From Pelagovum pacificum (GTDB lineage Bacteria; Pseudomonadota; Alphaproteobacteria; Rhodobacterales; Rhodobacteraceae): a DNA stretch of 64,000 nt. The stretch is from NCBI RefSeq assembly GCF_016134045.1, contig NZ_CP065915.1, forward strand, positions 3,595,001 to 3,659,000. The letters are read 5' to 3'. Shown here in pieces: positions 36,207 to 45,563 of this stretch. The translations under genes and the position numbers were made by a program. Within the stretch, counting starts at the first letter, position 1; each line of letters opens with the position of its first letter. The notes under the pieces were generated by a model. That model was not told the origin of the DNA and did not search any database. It worked only from the letters and a program-made list of their open reading frames with translations.

Positions 36207-36243
36207 GGGCTGACCCTATACCTTCGCAACAAGGGAGACCCAA
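36193..36243. promoter_or_regulatory. bidirectional promoter sfsA <-> cinA with shared -10 region
   Basis: On the plus strand TTGGAA (36193-36198), an 18-base spacer and TATACC (36217-36222) precede the cinA ATG, with AAGGGAG (36231-36237) as ribosome site. On the minus strand TTGGGT (36243-36238), a 17-base spacer and TATAGG (36220-36215) precede sfsA. The two -10 boxes overlap on the same TATA. The minus-strand start would fall within a few bases of the sfsA ATG. Confidence 0.55.
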
Positions 36244-36245
36244 CA

Positions 36246-36968
36246 ATGCCCAACCCCACTGCCGCGATGCTTGTCATCGGGGACGAGATCCTCTCCGGCC
36301 GCACCCGCGATTCCAACCTGAACCACCTTGCCGGACGGCTGACCGAAGTCGGCATCGATCTCGTCGAGGCGCGCGTCGTCTCCGACAAGACCGAGGCAAT
36401 CGTCGGAGCGGTGAACGACCTGCGCGCGAAGGTCGATCATGTCTTCACCAGCGGCGGGATCGGCCCGACACATGACGACATCACCGCCGATTGCATCGCC
36501 GAATCGTTCGGCGTCGGCATCGACGTGCGCGACGATGCGCGCGAGCTGCTGGAGGCGCATTACGCGCGCTCCGGGTCGGAAGTGACCGAAGCGCGGCTGA
36601 GGATGGCTCGGATTCCCGACGGGGCGACCCTGATCGAGAACCCGGTGAGCGTCGCGCCCGGCTTCACCATCGGCAATGTCCACGTGATGGCCGGCGTGCC
36701 GAACGTATTCGAGGCGATGGTGGCGAGCGTCCTGCCGACCCTGACGGGCGGCACGCCGCTGCTGTCGCAATCGTTGCGGGTGCTGCGGGGCGAAGGCGAC
36801 ATCGCCGGGCCGCTCCGGGCGCTGTCCGAAGAATATTCCGACCTGTCGTTCGGATCCTATCCGTTCCAAAAGGACGGCGCCTACGGCTCGAACATCGTCG
36901 TGCGGGGCACCGATTCGGAACGGCTATCCGAGGCGATGGTCAAGCTGACCGACCTGTTCGGCGCGTGA
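36246..36968 (+). CDS. CinA N-terminal-domain protein (MoaB/molybdopterin-binding fold)
   Basis: This 240-residue protein is the competence/damage-inducible protein A N-terminal domain only: AMLVIGDEILSGRTRDSN near residue 7, the TSGGIGPTHDDITADCIAESFG loop near 72, and VAGVPNVFEAM. It lacks the C-terminal PncC nicotinamide-nucleotide deamidase domain. CinA N-domains act on ADP-ribose or related nucleotides in the full-length protein; the stand-alone function here is inferred only. The start is set at ATG 36246 with AAGGGAG. It is coupled to the next gene (stop and start overlap by one base). Confidence 0.9.
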   Translation: MPNPTAAMLVIGDEILSGRTRDSNLNHLAGRLTEVGIDLVEARVVSDKTEAIVGAVNDLRAKVDHVFTSGGIGPTHDDITADCIAESFGVGIDVRDDARELLEAHYARSGSEVTEARLRMARIPDGATLIENPVSVAPGFTIGNVHVMAGVPNVFEAMVASVLPTLTGGTPLLSQSLRVLRGEGDIAGPLRALSEEYSDLSFGSYPFQKDGAYGSNIVVRGTDSERLSEAMVKLTDLFGA

Positions 36969-37684
36969 TGCAGGCCGACGCGCTGTCCCGGCTGATCGAC
37001 GCGACCTGGCCTGCGGCCGGTGTTACGGACGTCGGTGGCTGGCGCATTCGGCGCGGCGGCGGCGGTGGCAGTCGGGTAAGCGCGGCGACGGCACTTGTGC
37101 CCGGCGACGTCGGGGACCTGTCGGTGGCGGAGGAGGCGATGCGCGACCTCGGGCAGGTGCCGCTCTTCATGGTGCGCGACGGGGAAGCGGCGCTCGACCG
37201 GGCGCTCGCGGATTGCGGCTACGGAATTACCGACCCGACGGCGTTCTATTCGGCCCCGGTTGCCGAGATCGCGGGCGAGGCCGAGGCGATCCTGTCGTGG
37301 CCGCCGGTCGCGGTGCAGCGCGAAATCTGGGCGGCGGGAGGCATAGGGCCGTCGCGGCTCGACATCATGCTGCGCGCGGCGGAACCTAGGGTAAGCCTGC
37401 TGGCCCGGCTTGGCGACGAACCGGCCGGGACGGTCCACCTGTCACTCGCCGACGGAGCCGCGATGATCCATGCGCTTGAGACGGCGGCGGCGCACCGGCG
37501 CAAGGGAATCGGTCGCCTGCTCTGCGTGGCATCCGCGAACTGGGCGCGGGACGAGGGCGCTGATCGGCTGGCCCTGCTGGTGACGCGGGCGAACGCCGGG
37601 GGCAATGCGCTCTACCGGTCGCTCGGCTTCGCCGAGGATGGCGGCTACCATTACCGGAAGCATCCGGATGGACTGGACCAATGA
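36968..37684 (+). CDS. GNAT-family N-acetyltransferase
   Basis: This 238-residue protein has a C-terminal GNAT domain with HRRKGIGRLLCVASANWARDEGADRLALLV (acetyl-CoA loop R-x-x-G-I-G near residue 178) and the NAGGNALYRSLGF beta-bulge box. The N-terminal half (residues 1-100) is more divergent and may bind the unknown substrate. It overlaps cinA by one base (TGATG) and the ompA-like gene by four bases. Confidence 0.9.
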   Translation: MQADALSRLIDATWPAAGVTDVGGWRIRRGGGGGSRVSAATALVPGDVGDLSVAEEAMRDLGQVPLFMVRDGEAALDRALADCGYGITDPTAFYSAPVAEIAGEAEAILSWPPVAVQREIWAAGGIGPSRLDIMLRAAEPRVSLLARLGDEPAGTVHLSLADGAAMIHALETAAAHRRKGIGRLLCVASANWARDEGADRLALLVTRANAGGNALYRSLGFAEDGGYHYRKHPDGLDQ

Positions 37685-38607
37685 TGATCCGCTCCCTGCT
37701 CATCGCCGGACTGTTGCCGGTTCCGGCGTTCTGCCTGTCGCTCGACCTGCCGGCCTCGGCAGAGATGACGCTGGAGGAGGAGAGGCCGCTCGATTCGACA
37801 ACCATCGCATCGGGGCCGTTCGACGGGTCGGTCGTTCCGATGGCGGACGCGTCGGGGACGGTGTCGGTGCAGGCGTGGCGGCTGCAGGCGGCCGGGCTGA
37901 CAACGCTGCAGATCCTCGAACCGCTGGCTAAGCAGCTGGAGGCGGAGGGGTTCGACGCGCTCTACACCTGTGAATCCGAGGCCTGCGGCGGGTTCGACTT
38001 CCGCTTCGCGCTCGAGACACTGCCGCCGCCGGCAATGCACGTCAGCCTGAACGACTTCCGCTACCTGTCCGCCCGAAAGGGCGAGGACGAGTATGCCGCG
38101 CTTCTCGTCAGCCGGACGAGTCGGGCCGCGTACTTGCAGATCACCTCCGTCACGACCGGGGAGCCGGGCGAGGATGCGGGCCTGAGCGCGGCACCGGGCG
38201 CGCCGCTGGTGCCGGCGGAGCAGGTCGCCCCCGGCAGTTTCGGGGAGCGGCTGGAGACGGCCGGGCATGTCACGCTCGGCGATCTTACGTTCGAGACAGG
38301 GTCGGCGCAGCTTGGCGAGGGGACCTACGAGTCGCTCGCCGCGCTCGCGGAGTATCTGGAGAGCGTGCCGAACCGCCGGGTCGCGCTGGTCGGACATACC
38401 GACAGCGAAGGGTCGCTCGACGGCAACATCGCGCTGTCGCGGCGGCGCGCGGCGTCGGTGCTGGAGCGGCTGGCGACAACCTATGGCATCCCGCGCCGGC
38501 AGCTGGAGGCGCACGGGATGGGCTACCTCGCCCCGGTCGCGTCGAACCTGACGGAAGAGGGGCGTGAGGCCAATCGCCGGGTCGAAGTGATCGTCCTGTC
38601 GGAGTGA
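37681..38607 (+). CDS. OmpA-family peptidoglycan-binding envelope protein
   Basis: This 308-residue protein has a signal peptide (residues 1-25), a middle domain of unknown type (about 30-180), and a C-terminal OmpA domain (about 195-305) with FETGSAQLGEGTYESLAALAEYL, VGHTDSEGSLDGNIALSRRRAASV and GYLAPVASNLTEEGREANRRVEV. The OmpA domain anchors proteins to peptidoglycan. ATG overlaps the GNAT stop. It ends convergent to a LysR-type regulator. Confidence 0.93.
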   Translation: MMIRSLLIAGLLPVPAFCLSLDLPASAEMTLEEERPLDSTTIASGPFDGSVVPMADASGTVSVQAWRLQAAGLTTLQILEPLAKQLEAEGFDALYTCESEACGGFDFRFALETLPPPAMHVSLNDFRYLSARKGEDEYAALLVSRTSRAAYLQITSVTTGEPGEDAGLSAAPGAPLVPAEQVAPGSFGERLETAGHVTLGDLTFETGSAQLGEGTYESLAALAEYLESVPNRRVALVGHTDSEGSLDGNIALSRRRAASVLERLATTYGIPRRQLEAHGMGYLAPVASNLTEEGREANRRVEVIVLSE

Positions 38608-38615
38608 GGCACACG

Positions 38616-38642
38616 AAAAAGGCGCGGTCCGGGGACCGCGCC
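38616..38642 (-). terminator. intrinsic terminator of the LysR gene
   Basis: A 10-bp GC stem (GGCGCGGTCC/GGACCGCGCC, 38621-38642) with a 2-base gap is flanked on the low-coordinate side by five A (38616-38620), giving a T-run on the minus strand. Confidence 0.85.
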
Positions 38643-38673
38643 GTTCAGTTGGGCTGGTGACGCGCCTGGTTTG

Positions 38674-39579
38674 TCACCACTTCTCGGGACCCTTCTCGGC
38701 AAAGTTATGCACGAGGAAATCGATGAAGGCGCGGACCTTCGGCTGGGTGAAACGACCCGGCGGATAGACCGCGTAGATGCCCTGCGTCTCGGACGGGAGA
38801 TCGGGAATCGCTTCCTCCACCAGTCCCTTCGCCATCGCATCGGCGTAAAGGAAGGACGGCAGGTAGGCGATGCCGAGCCCGCTGATGCAGGCATTCAGCA
38901 GCGACTGTCCGTCGTTGACGGTGAGCCAGCCAGCGGTGCGCACCTGGCGCTTTTCGCCCGAAGGGGCGGTCAGCTTCCAGACGGCACCGTTGGACTGGTT
39001 CGAGTAGTGGAGCAGCTTGTGCTCGTTCAGATCGTCGATCTTCTGCGGCCGGCCATATTGTTCGAAATAGCCGGGCGCGGCGATCATGCGCTTCGTCGTT
39101 TCGGTCAGTTTGCGGGCGCGGAGCGTGCTGTCTTCCAGCTCTCCGATCCGAACTGCCATGTCGAAGCCTTCCGAGATCAGTTCCACGTACCGGTTGTTGA
39201 GAACCATGTTGACCGTGATGTCCGGGAATTCCGACAGGAAGTCCCCGAGTACGGGTGAGAGGTGGTTCACCCCAAAGTCCGTGGCGACCGAGATCCGAAG
39301 CAGGCCTGAGGGGGCCGACTGCATCGAGGTAACCAGAGCGTCCGCTTCGCCAGCGTCGTTAAGGACGCGGCGGGCGCGATCGTAATAGGCGAGGCCGATC
39401 TCCGTGGGGGAGACGCGTCGCGTTGTGCGATTGAGAAGTCGGGCGCCAAGGCGCGCCTCCAGCGACGAAACGTGCTTCGAGACGGCCGATTTGGATATGC
39501 CCATCTTCTTCGCGGCATCGGTGAAGCCACCCTGGTCAACGACCGTGGCAAAGGCTTCCATTTCCGTGAGGCGATCCAT
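38674..39579 (-). CDS. LysR-type transcriptional regulator
   Basis: This 301-residue regulator has an N-terminal winged helix-turn-helix (MDRLTEMEAFATVVDQGGFTDAAKKMGISKSAVSKHVSSLEARLG, residues 1-45) and a periplasmic-binding-like effector domain (about 90-295). Ligand and targets are unknown: the neighbouring gene on the 3' side is convergent and no divergent gene is adjacent. The sequence is of the group next to AaeR/DmlR. ATG start with normal length. Confidence 0.93.
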   Translation of the reverse strand: MDRLTEMEAFATVVDQGGFTDAAKKMGISKSAVSKHVSSLEARLGARLLNRTTRRVSPTEIGLAYYDRARRVLNDAGEADALVTSMQSAPSGLLRISVATDFGVNHLSPVLGDFLSEFPDITVNMVLNNRYVELISEGFDMAVRIGELEDSTLRARKLTETTKRMIAAPGYFEQYGRPQKIDDLNEHKLLHYSNQSNGAVWKLTAPSGEKRQVRTAGWLTVNDGQSLLNACISGLGIAYLPSFLYADAMAKGLVEEAIPDLPSETQGIYAVYPPGRFTQPKVRAFIDFLVHNFAEKGPEKW

Positions 39580-39852
39580 TTATCGGCCCTTCTGCTTGCT
39601 CATCGAGACAGCCACGTGTTTGGCGAGCAATTCGGGCAGATTTTCGTCGCGGGGCCGACAATAAAGCGGTTTCTGAGTAATCAATTCTGCATTCGAAACA
39701 GGCACCGGAGGGGGTACAGAAGGCCAACAAGCCACTGATTTCAAAGCGTTCCGTGTGTATTTTGGAGCCTGTTCACCGCAAATTGCGGCGTGTTCTCGCG
39801 GCCACGCTTGACCTTGACGTCATCCGAAACATTGACGCGGTCGGGGCCGCTG
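39580..39852. promoter_or_regulatory. intergenic upstream of the LysR gene
   Basis: Roughly 270 bases with lower GC than average lie between the LysR start and the stop of the next leftward gene. A LysR regulator usually binds here to control itself. A 70-codon frame across the right end is only the complement of the neighbour. Confidence 0.3.
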
Positions 39853-40221
39853 TCAGACCGTTTCGGTACAATGACGGCGAAACGCGCGCTTGAGCATGTC
39901 GAGCTCCGCCCGGAGCAGGTCGACCTCGGCGCGGATGTCGTCGGCGAGTGCATCGCCGGCGACGATCGACACTGTGGCCAGTCGGTCGCCCGACTCGCGC
40001 TCGGTGAGCACCACGGTATGGACGCCGTCAGCGATGATCGACGCCGGGATCGGCAATCGGACCGCGTGGCCGCCCTCCGCCTTGCTGACTTCGACGCCCT
40101 CCAGTTCCTTGCCGTCGTGAGTGGCCTGGATACGGGGCGGCGTGTCGCCGGTGTAGCCGGTCAGGAAACCTTCCCAGACACCTTCGTTGAGCCGGGTCTT
40201 CGTCAGGATGATGTCGCTCAT
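39853..40221 (-). CDS. conserved-looking protein of unknown function with C-terminal helix
   Basis: A 122-residue protein has a beta-rich N-terminal part (residues 1-80; TRLNEGVWEGFLTGYTGDTPP, GHAVRLPIPASIIADGVHTVVL) and a C-terminal helix with heptad-like Leu (ADDIRAEVDLLRAELDMLKRAFRRH). It has no signal peptide. It follows the DUF6478-like gene by 10 bases and is probably co-transcribed and functionally linked with it. Confidence 0.7.
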   Translation of the reverse strand: MSDIILTKTRLNEGVWEGFLTGYTGDTPPRIQATHDGKELEGVEVSKAEGGHAVRLPIPASIIADGVHTVVLTERESGDRLATVSIVAGDALADDIRAEVDLLRAELDMLKRAFRRHCTETV

Positions 40222-40231
40222 GGCTCGCCTC

Positions 40232-41005
40232 TCACAGCTCTGCGCGCGGGTAGCGGCTGAAGGTCAGGTCGCGGATCGTGATCTGGTTCATCTCCGGCCC
40301 CTCGAAGATCAGGTCGATCCACATCTTCTCCGCCCGCTTCTCGTTCAGCTTGGTGTAGGCGAGGTCGAATTCGACCATCACGTCAGCCTCGCCGAGCGGC
40401 AGTTCGCGGACGATCTGTTCCGTGTTGGGGCCGTGCTTGATGTTCAGACGGGCGAAGATCTCGATCGGGTATTCCGTCTCGATGATCGTATCGAGGCGGA
40501 TCAGGTGCTTCTTCTTCACGTTGAGCGCGGCATCCGGCGGCAGGTCGAGCACGACGGACAGAAACGAACCGTCGAAGCGGAACACGTCGAGGCGAAGACC
40601 GTAGGGCGCGAGGTCGGCTTCCCGCAGGTTGCGGAGCTGGCGCAGTGTCAGCTCGCTGATCCGGCAGTCGTGGAAGACCGTGACCTCGTCGCCGAACATC
40701 TCTCGCGTTTCGACGGGGGCCATCCCTTTGCTGCCGATCGGGCCGCGCCAGAGCTGCGGGCGCCATGACCAGTCGGTGCCGCGCGGGCGGGGGAACGCGG
40801 TGTTGCCAATCAGCGGAAGGGCGAGCCGTTCGTCCGCGACATAGAGCAGTTCGTCGAGCTGCATCCGCAGGGCACGGGCGCGGCTACGCTTCTCGCGCAG
40901 GACGGACAGTTTCTCTGACCAGGCCTGCCGGGCCGAGCGCCGCCAGCGACGGAGGTTCGCCCCGTGCAGAACCTTTTCCATTGGTCCGGTGCCGCGTGCC
41001 GCCAT
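40232..41005 (-). CDS. DUF6478-like protein of unknown function
   Basis: This 257-residue soluble protein resembles a family known to me only from Rhodobacterales. It has a basic helical N terminus (residues 1-50, many Arg/Lys) and a beta-rich body with PRPRGTDWSWRPQLWRGPI, the HDCRISELTLRQLRN segment and the ending TIRDLTFSRYPRAEL. No function can be assigned. ATG start; a second in-frame methionine eight codons on (MEKVLHGANL) is possible. Confidence 0.75.
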   Translation of the reverse strand: MAARGTGPMEKVLHGANLRRWRRSARQAWSEKLSVLREKRSRARALRMQLDELLYVADERLALPLIGNTAFPRPRGTDWSWRPQLWRGPIGSKGMAPVETREMFGDEVTVFHDCRISELTLRQLRNLREADLAPYGLRLDVFRFDGSFLSVVLDLPPDAALNVKKKHLIRLDTIIETEYPIEIFARLNIKHGPNTEQIVRELPLGEADVMVEFDLAYTKLNEKRAEKMWIDLIFEGPEMNQITIRDLTFSRYPRAEL

Positions 41006-41112
41006 GCCCCATCCGTTCGTTCACCGCCGCGCGTCCGAGGCGCGGCTCTGGTTCATACCTGCCAAACCGTTTCCGCTTTTGAAACAGTCAGGGTGGTTCG
41101 CTGCGCCCGTTT

Positions 41113-41739
41113 CTAGGACCTCTGCCCGCGATTCGACGCCCGGATGGCAGAGACGGCCTGTTCGGCCAACCTGCGTTCGGCGTCTCCCGTCAGGGGCACG
41201 TCCGGATAGGGGCGCACGCCGAGTGTGACGAGCCGGCCGCCTATGTCAAAGAAGGCACGCCATGCCGGAGGGGAGAGGGGGTCCGTCGTTCCCGTGGTGC
41301 CGCGGAAAGCGACGAGCACGAGGCCGGGTTGCTGCATCACGTCGCTGACTGACACTGCCTGCCCGTCCGCCAGCAGCGCCTGCCCCTCCGGGGTCCGGAC
41401 GTAGGCGGCAACGGCGGCTTCGGAGCCGTCGACCATCGCGCTGCCAAGGGTGCCGACCTGGACGGTGACGAGCGCATCAAGCGCGGGCGGTGAGCCCTCG
41501 CCCGAGATGCGCGCGCAACTTGCGATGATGGCGAAGCCGTCAGCCGGGCGGCTGGCGGTGCGGTCGACGCAGTAGCTGTCCGGACCGCGCACCGTGACCG
41601 CGCCATCGCGCAGCGCGAGCGACGTGGAGGGAGCGTTGCCGCCGGGCTGAAGCCGGGCGAGTGGCGCGCCGAGGTCGGTGCCGCAGCCCGACAGGGCTGC
41701 GGCCACCGCAAGGAGCGCCGCGCGACCGGCGGTCAGCAT
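41113..41739 (-). CDS. lipoprotein of unknown function downstream of ilvD
   Basis: This 208-residue protein starts with a lipoprotein signal (MLTAGRAALLAVAAALSGCG, lipobox LSGC at residues 16-19). The mature part has two further Cys (SYCVDRT and IASCARIS) and the phrase GLVLVAFRGTTGTTDPLSPPAWRAFFDIGG, near a repeated-beta domain. It starts two bases after the ilvD stop, so it is co-transcribed, although no role in valine synthesis is known. Confidence 0.75.
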   Translation of the reverse strand: MLTAGRAALLAVAAALSGCGTDLGAPLARLQPGGNAPSTSLALRDGAVTVRGPDSYCVDRTASRPADGFAIIASCARISGEGSPPALDALVTVQVGTLGSAMVDGSEAAVAAYVRTPEGQALLADGQAVSVSDVMQQPGLVLVAFRGTTGTTDPLSPPAWRAFFDIGGRLVTLGVRPYPDVPLTGDAERRLAEQAVSAIRASNRGQRS

Positions 41740-41741
41740 CC

Positions 41742-43505
41742 TCAGAGGTCCATGTAGACGTGCGTTTCGGCCTTCGCGCCGGGGTGCGTCACGGCGCCGA
41801 GACGGGTGGAGCCGACGAGCTTGGCGAACTTCCAGACCGCGCCGCTGGCGTAGTTGGTCGGACGCGGGCCGGACCAGTCCTTCTTTCGCTCGGCGAGTTC
41901 CTCGTCCGAGACATCGACGCTCAGTTCGCCGGTCACGGCGTTGATCGTGATGAGGTCGCCGTCCTTCAGCATCGCGATCGGACCGCCGTGCGCCGCTTCG
42001 GGGCCGACGTGGCCGACGCAGAAGCCGCGCGTCGCACCGGAGAAGCGACCGTCGGTGATGAGCGCGACCTTCTTGCCCATGCCCTGACCGGAGAGCGCGG
42101 CGGTGGTCGCCAGCATCTCGCGCATGCCGGGGCCGCCTGCGGGGCCCTCGTTGCGGATGACGAGAACTTCGCCTTCGTTGTAGGTCCGGGCTTTCACGGC
42201 TTCGAAGGCCTCTTCCTCGGATTCGAAGACGCGGGCGGGGCCGGTGAAGACCTGCTCTTCTTCCTTCATGCCCGCGACCTTCACGATCGCCCCGTCGGGC
42301 GCGAGGTTGCCCTTCAGGCCGACAACGCCGCCGGTCTTGGTGATGGGCGTGTCGATCGAGTGGATGACGCGGCCGTCGACGTTGCGATCGATGAGGTCGA
42401 GTTCCTCGCCGATGGTGCGACCGGAAGCGGTGATGCAATCCTCGTGGATCAGGCCGGCTTTGCGGAGCTCCTTCATCACGACGGGAATGCCGCCGGCGTC
42501 GTAGAGGTCCTTGGCGACGTACTGGCCGCCCGGCTTCAGGTCGACGAAATAGGGCGTGTCGTGGAAGATGTCGCAGACGTCGAACAGGTCGAAGTCGATC
42601 CCCGCCTCGTGCGCGATGGCGGGCAGGTGCAGGCCGGCGTTGGTGGAGCCGCCGGTACAGGCGACGACGCGGGCCGCGTTCTCGAGCGCCTTGCGGGTGA
42701 CGACGTCACGGGCACGGATGTTCTTCTCGAGCAGGTTCATGACCGCGGCGCCGGAGGCGGTGCCGTACTGGTCGCGGCTCTCGTACGGTGCGGGTGCGCC
42801 GGAGGAGTTGAACAGCGCGAGGCCGATCGCCTCGGACACGCAGGCCATGGTGTTGGCGGTGAACTGGCCACCGCAGGCCCCGGCGGAGGGGCAGGCCACC
42901 CGCTCGAGAATTGCGAGCGCGGCGTCCGACAGCGTGCCGTTCTGATGGCGGCCGACGGCTTCGAACATGTCCTGAACGGTCAGGTCGCGAGTCGCGAATT
43001 CTTCGGGAACGTCGGCACCGGCGGGCACTTTGCCCGGCAGGATCGAGCCGCCGTAGATGAAGACGGACGGCGTATTCAGCCGCACCATCGCCATCATCAT
43101 GCCCGGCAGCGACTTGTCGCAGCCTGCGAGACCGACGAGCGCGTCGTAGCAGTGGCCGCGCATGGTGAGTTCGACGGTGTCCGCGATCGCCTCACGGCTG
43201 GCGAGCGAGGAGCGCATGCCCTCATGGCCCATGGCGATGCCGTCGGTGACGGTGATCGTGGTGAATTCGCGCGGGGTGCCGCTGGCGGACTTCACGCCGA
43301 GCTTCACCGACTGTGCCTGGCGGGACAGTGCGATGTTACAGGGCGCGGCCTCGTTCCAGCAGGTGGCGACGCCGACGAGCGGCTGGCCGATCTCTTCCTC
43401 GGAGAGGCCCATGGCATACATGTAGGAGCGGTGCGGTGCTCGTGCCGGGCCGTCGGTCACATGGCGGCTTGGCAGTTTCGACTTGTCCATCTTGCCCTTG
43501 AGCAT
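41742..43505 (-). CDS. ilvD: IlvD, dihydroxy-acid dehydratase
   Basis: This 587-residue enzyme makes 2-keto acids for valine, leucine and isoleucine. Fe-S cysteine regions are visible: CWNEAAPC near residue 58, [16 protein letters not shown] (near 123) and [16 protein letters not shown] (near 195). The ending [21 protein letters not shown] is intact. I start at [11 protein letters not shown], which has a GGAGGAAG site; MDKSKL six codons later is possible. It is divergent from a CPBP protease. Confidence 0.96.
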   Translation of the reverse strand: MLKGKMDKSKLPSRHVTDGPARAPHRSYMYAMGLSEEEIGQPLVGVATCWNEAAPCNIALSRQAQSVKLGVKSASGTPREFTTITVTDGIAMGHEGMRSSLASREAIADTVELTMRGHCYDALVGLAGCDKSLPGMMMAMVRLNTPSVFIYGGSILPGKVPAGADVPEEFATRDLTVQDMFEAVGRHQNGTLSDAALAILERVACPSAGACGGQFTANTMACVSEAIGLALFNSSGAPAPYESRDQYGTASGAAVMNLLEKNIRARDVVTRKALENAARVVACTGGSTNAGLHLPAIAHEAGIDFDLFDVCDIFHDTPYFVDLKPGGQYVAKDLYDAGGIPVVMKELRKAGLIHEDCITASGRTIGEELDLIDRNVDGRVIHSIDTPITKTGGVVGLKGNLAPDGAIVKVAGMKEEEQVFTGPARVFESEEEAFEAVKARTYNEGEVLVIRNEGPAGGPGMREMLATTAALSGQGMGKKVALITDGRFSGATRGFCVGHVGPEAAHGGPIAMLKDGDLITINAVTGELSVDVSDEELAERKKDWSGPRPTNYASGAVWKFAKLVGSTRLGAVTHPGAKAETHVYMDL

Positions 43506-43625
43506 TTCGCTTCCTCCGGTTCCGTTGGGTCGTGGTCTATCCCCGCCTCGTTTGAGCGGCAAGTGGATCCGACTCGCCCGCGATCCGGCCCAAAAATCGT
43601 CTAAAATCCCGATCAGGTTGCGGAC

Positions 43626-44546
43626 ATGCGTACGAGTGATCCCCTCGTTGATCCCCCGGTCTATCCAGAGATTTCCGCCTTGCGCGGGCTGGCTTTGATC
43701 GGCGTTACAGTGACCGGTTTCGTCGTGTTCGTGGCGACGCTGGTCACTGCTTCAACCTTCGGCGCGCTGCCCAACGACTGGATTGCGCTGGTGCGGTCCG
43801 CCCCGCTGCGCGTCGGGGGCGCCGAGACGCCCGACGCGCTCCGCCAGTCGGCGCACCAGTTGATCCTGTTGATGTTGCTGAGCGGGCCGGTCCTGTGGCT
43901 GCTGTTCCTCGCGGCGCATCGTGTCGTGCTCGGCTTCTCCGCCCTGCGTTGGCTGGGAGAGGGGCGCGCGTTCCGCCGCGACCTGCTGACCGCGCTCGCG
44001 ATCGTCGCGCCGCCCTTCGCGGGCGTCGCCGTCTGGCAGATCACCTCCGGCGCGGTCGATCCCTTGGCCGGGTTCGCCGCCGCACCGTTCGCCGCGCTCG
44101 CCATCTTCCTTCTGTTGCCCGCACAGACGCTGATCGAGGAGATCGTGTTTCGCGGGTTCCTGCAGCGATGGCTGGCAGGCATCACGCCCACGACGTTCCT
44201 CGTCGCGACGCTGATCCAATCATCGCTCTTCGGTCTGCTGCACGAGCACTGGTCCTATGCCTTCGCGGTCGGGGTCATCACCACGATGCTGACCTACCGG
44301 ACCGGTAACCTCGCCGCCGCCTGGGCCTTTCACCTGACCAACAATTTCTACGTCACGCTCGTCGGCTTCGGAACGGGCGCCCCGGCGCGGATCATTCCGG
44401 AGCCGTTCGACTTCCCGATCGGGCAAGCCATCGGGCTGTGGATGATCGTCGCGGTCGGCGTTGTCGTCCGGCTGCGCGTCGGGGCAGAGGCCGCCGCCTG
44501 CCTGCCGGTCGGATCACGCCGACGGAGGGCCTCCCTGCCCGGTTGA
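43626..44546 (+). CDS. CPBP-family intramembrane metalloprotease
   Basis: This 306-residue membrane protein has about eight helices and the three CPBP motifs: [12 protein letters not shown] (E-E-x-x-x-R), FGLLHEHW (F-x-x-x-H) and HLTNNFY (H-x-x-x-N). Such proteins are Rce1-like proteases or immunity-type proteins; target unknown. The gene starts 120 bases from ilvD, transcribed away from it, and ends before accD. Confidence 0.9.
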   Translation: MRTSDPLVDPPVYPEISALRGLALIGVTVTGFVVFVATLVTASTFGALPNDWIALVRSAPLRVGGAETPDALRQSAHQLILLMLLSGPVLWLLFLAAHRVVLGFSALRWLGEGRAFRRDLLTALAIVAPPFAGVAVWQITSGAVDPLAGFAAAPFAALAIFLLLPAQTLIEEIVFRGFLQRWLAGITPTTFLVATLIQSSLFGLLHEHWSYAFAVGVITTMLTYRTGNLAAAWAFHLTNNFYVTLVGFGTGAPARIIPEPFDFPIGQAIGLWMIVAVGVVVRLRVGAEAAACLPVGSRRRRASLPG

Positions 44547-44600
44547 TTGCATTCCACCCTCACGCGTCTTATTTCGGAGCCCGAGCGCAATGAGGGCCGC

Positions 44601-45563
44601 ATGAACTGGATCACCAACTACGTCCGCCCCCGCATCAATTCCATCTTCTCGCGCCGCGAAGTGCCCGAGAATCTGTGGACCAAGTGCGATGAATGCGGGA
44701 CGATGCTGTTCCATCGGGAACTCAGCGATAACCTGAACGTCTGCACCAATTGCGGGCATCACATGGCGATCACGCCGCGCGAGCGGTTCAAGGCGCTGTT
44801 CGACGGCGGCACGTTCGCCGAGGTCGCCGTGCCGGAGCCGATCTCCGACCCGCTGCATTTCCGCGACCAGAAGCGCTATCCCGACCGGCTGAAAGCCGCG
44901 CAGCGCACGACGGGCGAAAAGGAAGCGATGCTCGTCGCCGAGGGCGAGATCGGCCGCACGCCGATCGTCGCCGCCGCGCAGGACTTCACCTTCATCGGCG
45001 GATCGCTGTCGATGTATGTCGGCAACGCCATTATCGCCGCCGCCGAGCGTGCGGTCGCGACGAAGCGGCCGCTGATCCTGTTCTCCGCCGCCGGTGGCGC
45101 GCGGATGCAGGAGGGGATCCTCGCCCTGATGCAGATGCCGCGCACCACCATCGCGGTGGAGATGCTGAAAGAGGCCGGCCTGCCCTACATCGTCGTGCTC
45201 ACGCACCCAACGACGGGCGGGGTCACCGCGTCCTACGCGATGCTGGGCGATGTCCAGATCGCCGAGCCGAACGCGCTGATCTGCTTCGCCGGGCCGCGCG
45301 TGATCGAACAGACCATCCGCGAGAAGCTTCCCGAGGGCTTCCAACGGGCGGAATATCTGCTCGACCATGGGATGCTGGACCGTGTGACGAAGCGGACCGA
45401 GATGCGGGATGAGCTGATCTCCATCACCCGGCTGCTGCTCGGGCTCGACCAGGCGGTGAAGGGCGACCTGCCTCCGCCGGAGCCCGCATCGCCGGAATCG
45501 ACCCTTCCCGCGCCGGAGCCCAAGGCGACGGACGCGAAGACCGCCGAGGAAAAGGCCGAGTGA
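44601..45563 (+). CDS. accD: AccD, acetyl-CoA carboxylase carboxyltransferase beta subunit
   Basis: This 320-residue subunit has the zinc ribbon (four Cys: CDECGTMLF and NVCTNCGHH, residues 32-54) and the carboxyltransferase domain with GGSLSMYVGNAI, LILFSAAGGARMQEGILALMQM, and AEPNALICFAGPRVIEQTIREKLPEGFQ. It carries out the second half-reaction of malonyl-CoA synthesis with AccA. Start ATG 44601 is MNWITNYVRP. The tail (residues 290-320) is a Pro/Glu-rich linker, not conserved. It overlaps folC by four bases. Confidence 0.97.
   Translation: MNWITNYVRPRINSIFSRREVPENLWTKCDECGTMLFHRELSDNLNVCTNCGHHMAITPRERFKALFDGGTFAEVAVPEPISDPLHFRDQKRYPDRLKAAQRTTGEKEAMLVAEGEIGRTPIVAAAQDFTFIGGSLSMYVGNAIIAAAERAVATKRPLILFSAAGGARMQEGILALMQMPRTTIAVEMLKEAGLPYIVVLTHPTTGGVTASYAMLGDVQIAEPNALICFAGPRVIEQTIREKLPEGFQRAEYLLDHGMLDRVTKRTEMRDELISITRLLLGLDQAVKGDLPPPEPASPESTLPAPEPKATDAKTAEEKAE

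Noticed and set aside
39741..39953. 70-codon frame on the minus strand at the 3' end of the 122-residue gene
   Set aside because: Half of it is a different frame of the neighbouring gene and it has no ribosome site.
41661..43604. 647-codon open frame antisense to ilvD
   Set aside because: It is the complement of IlvD, a typical high-GC artefact.
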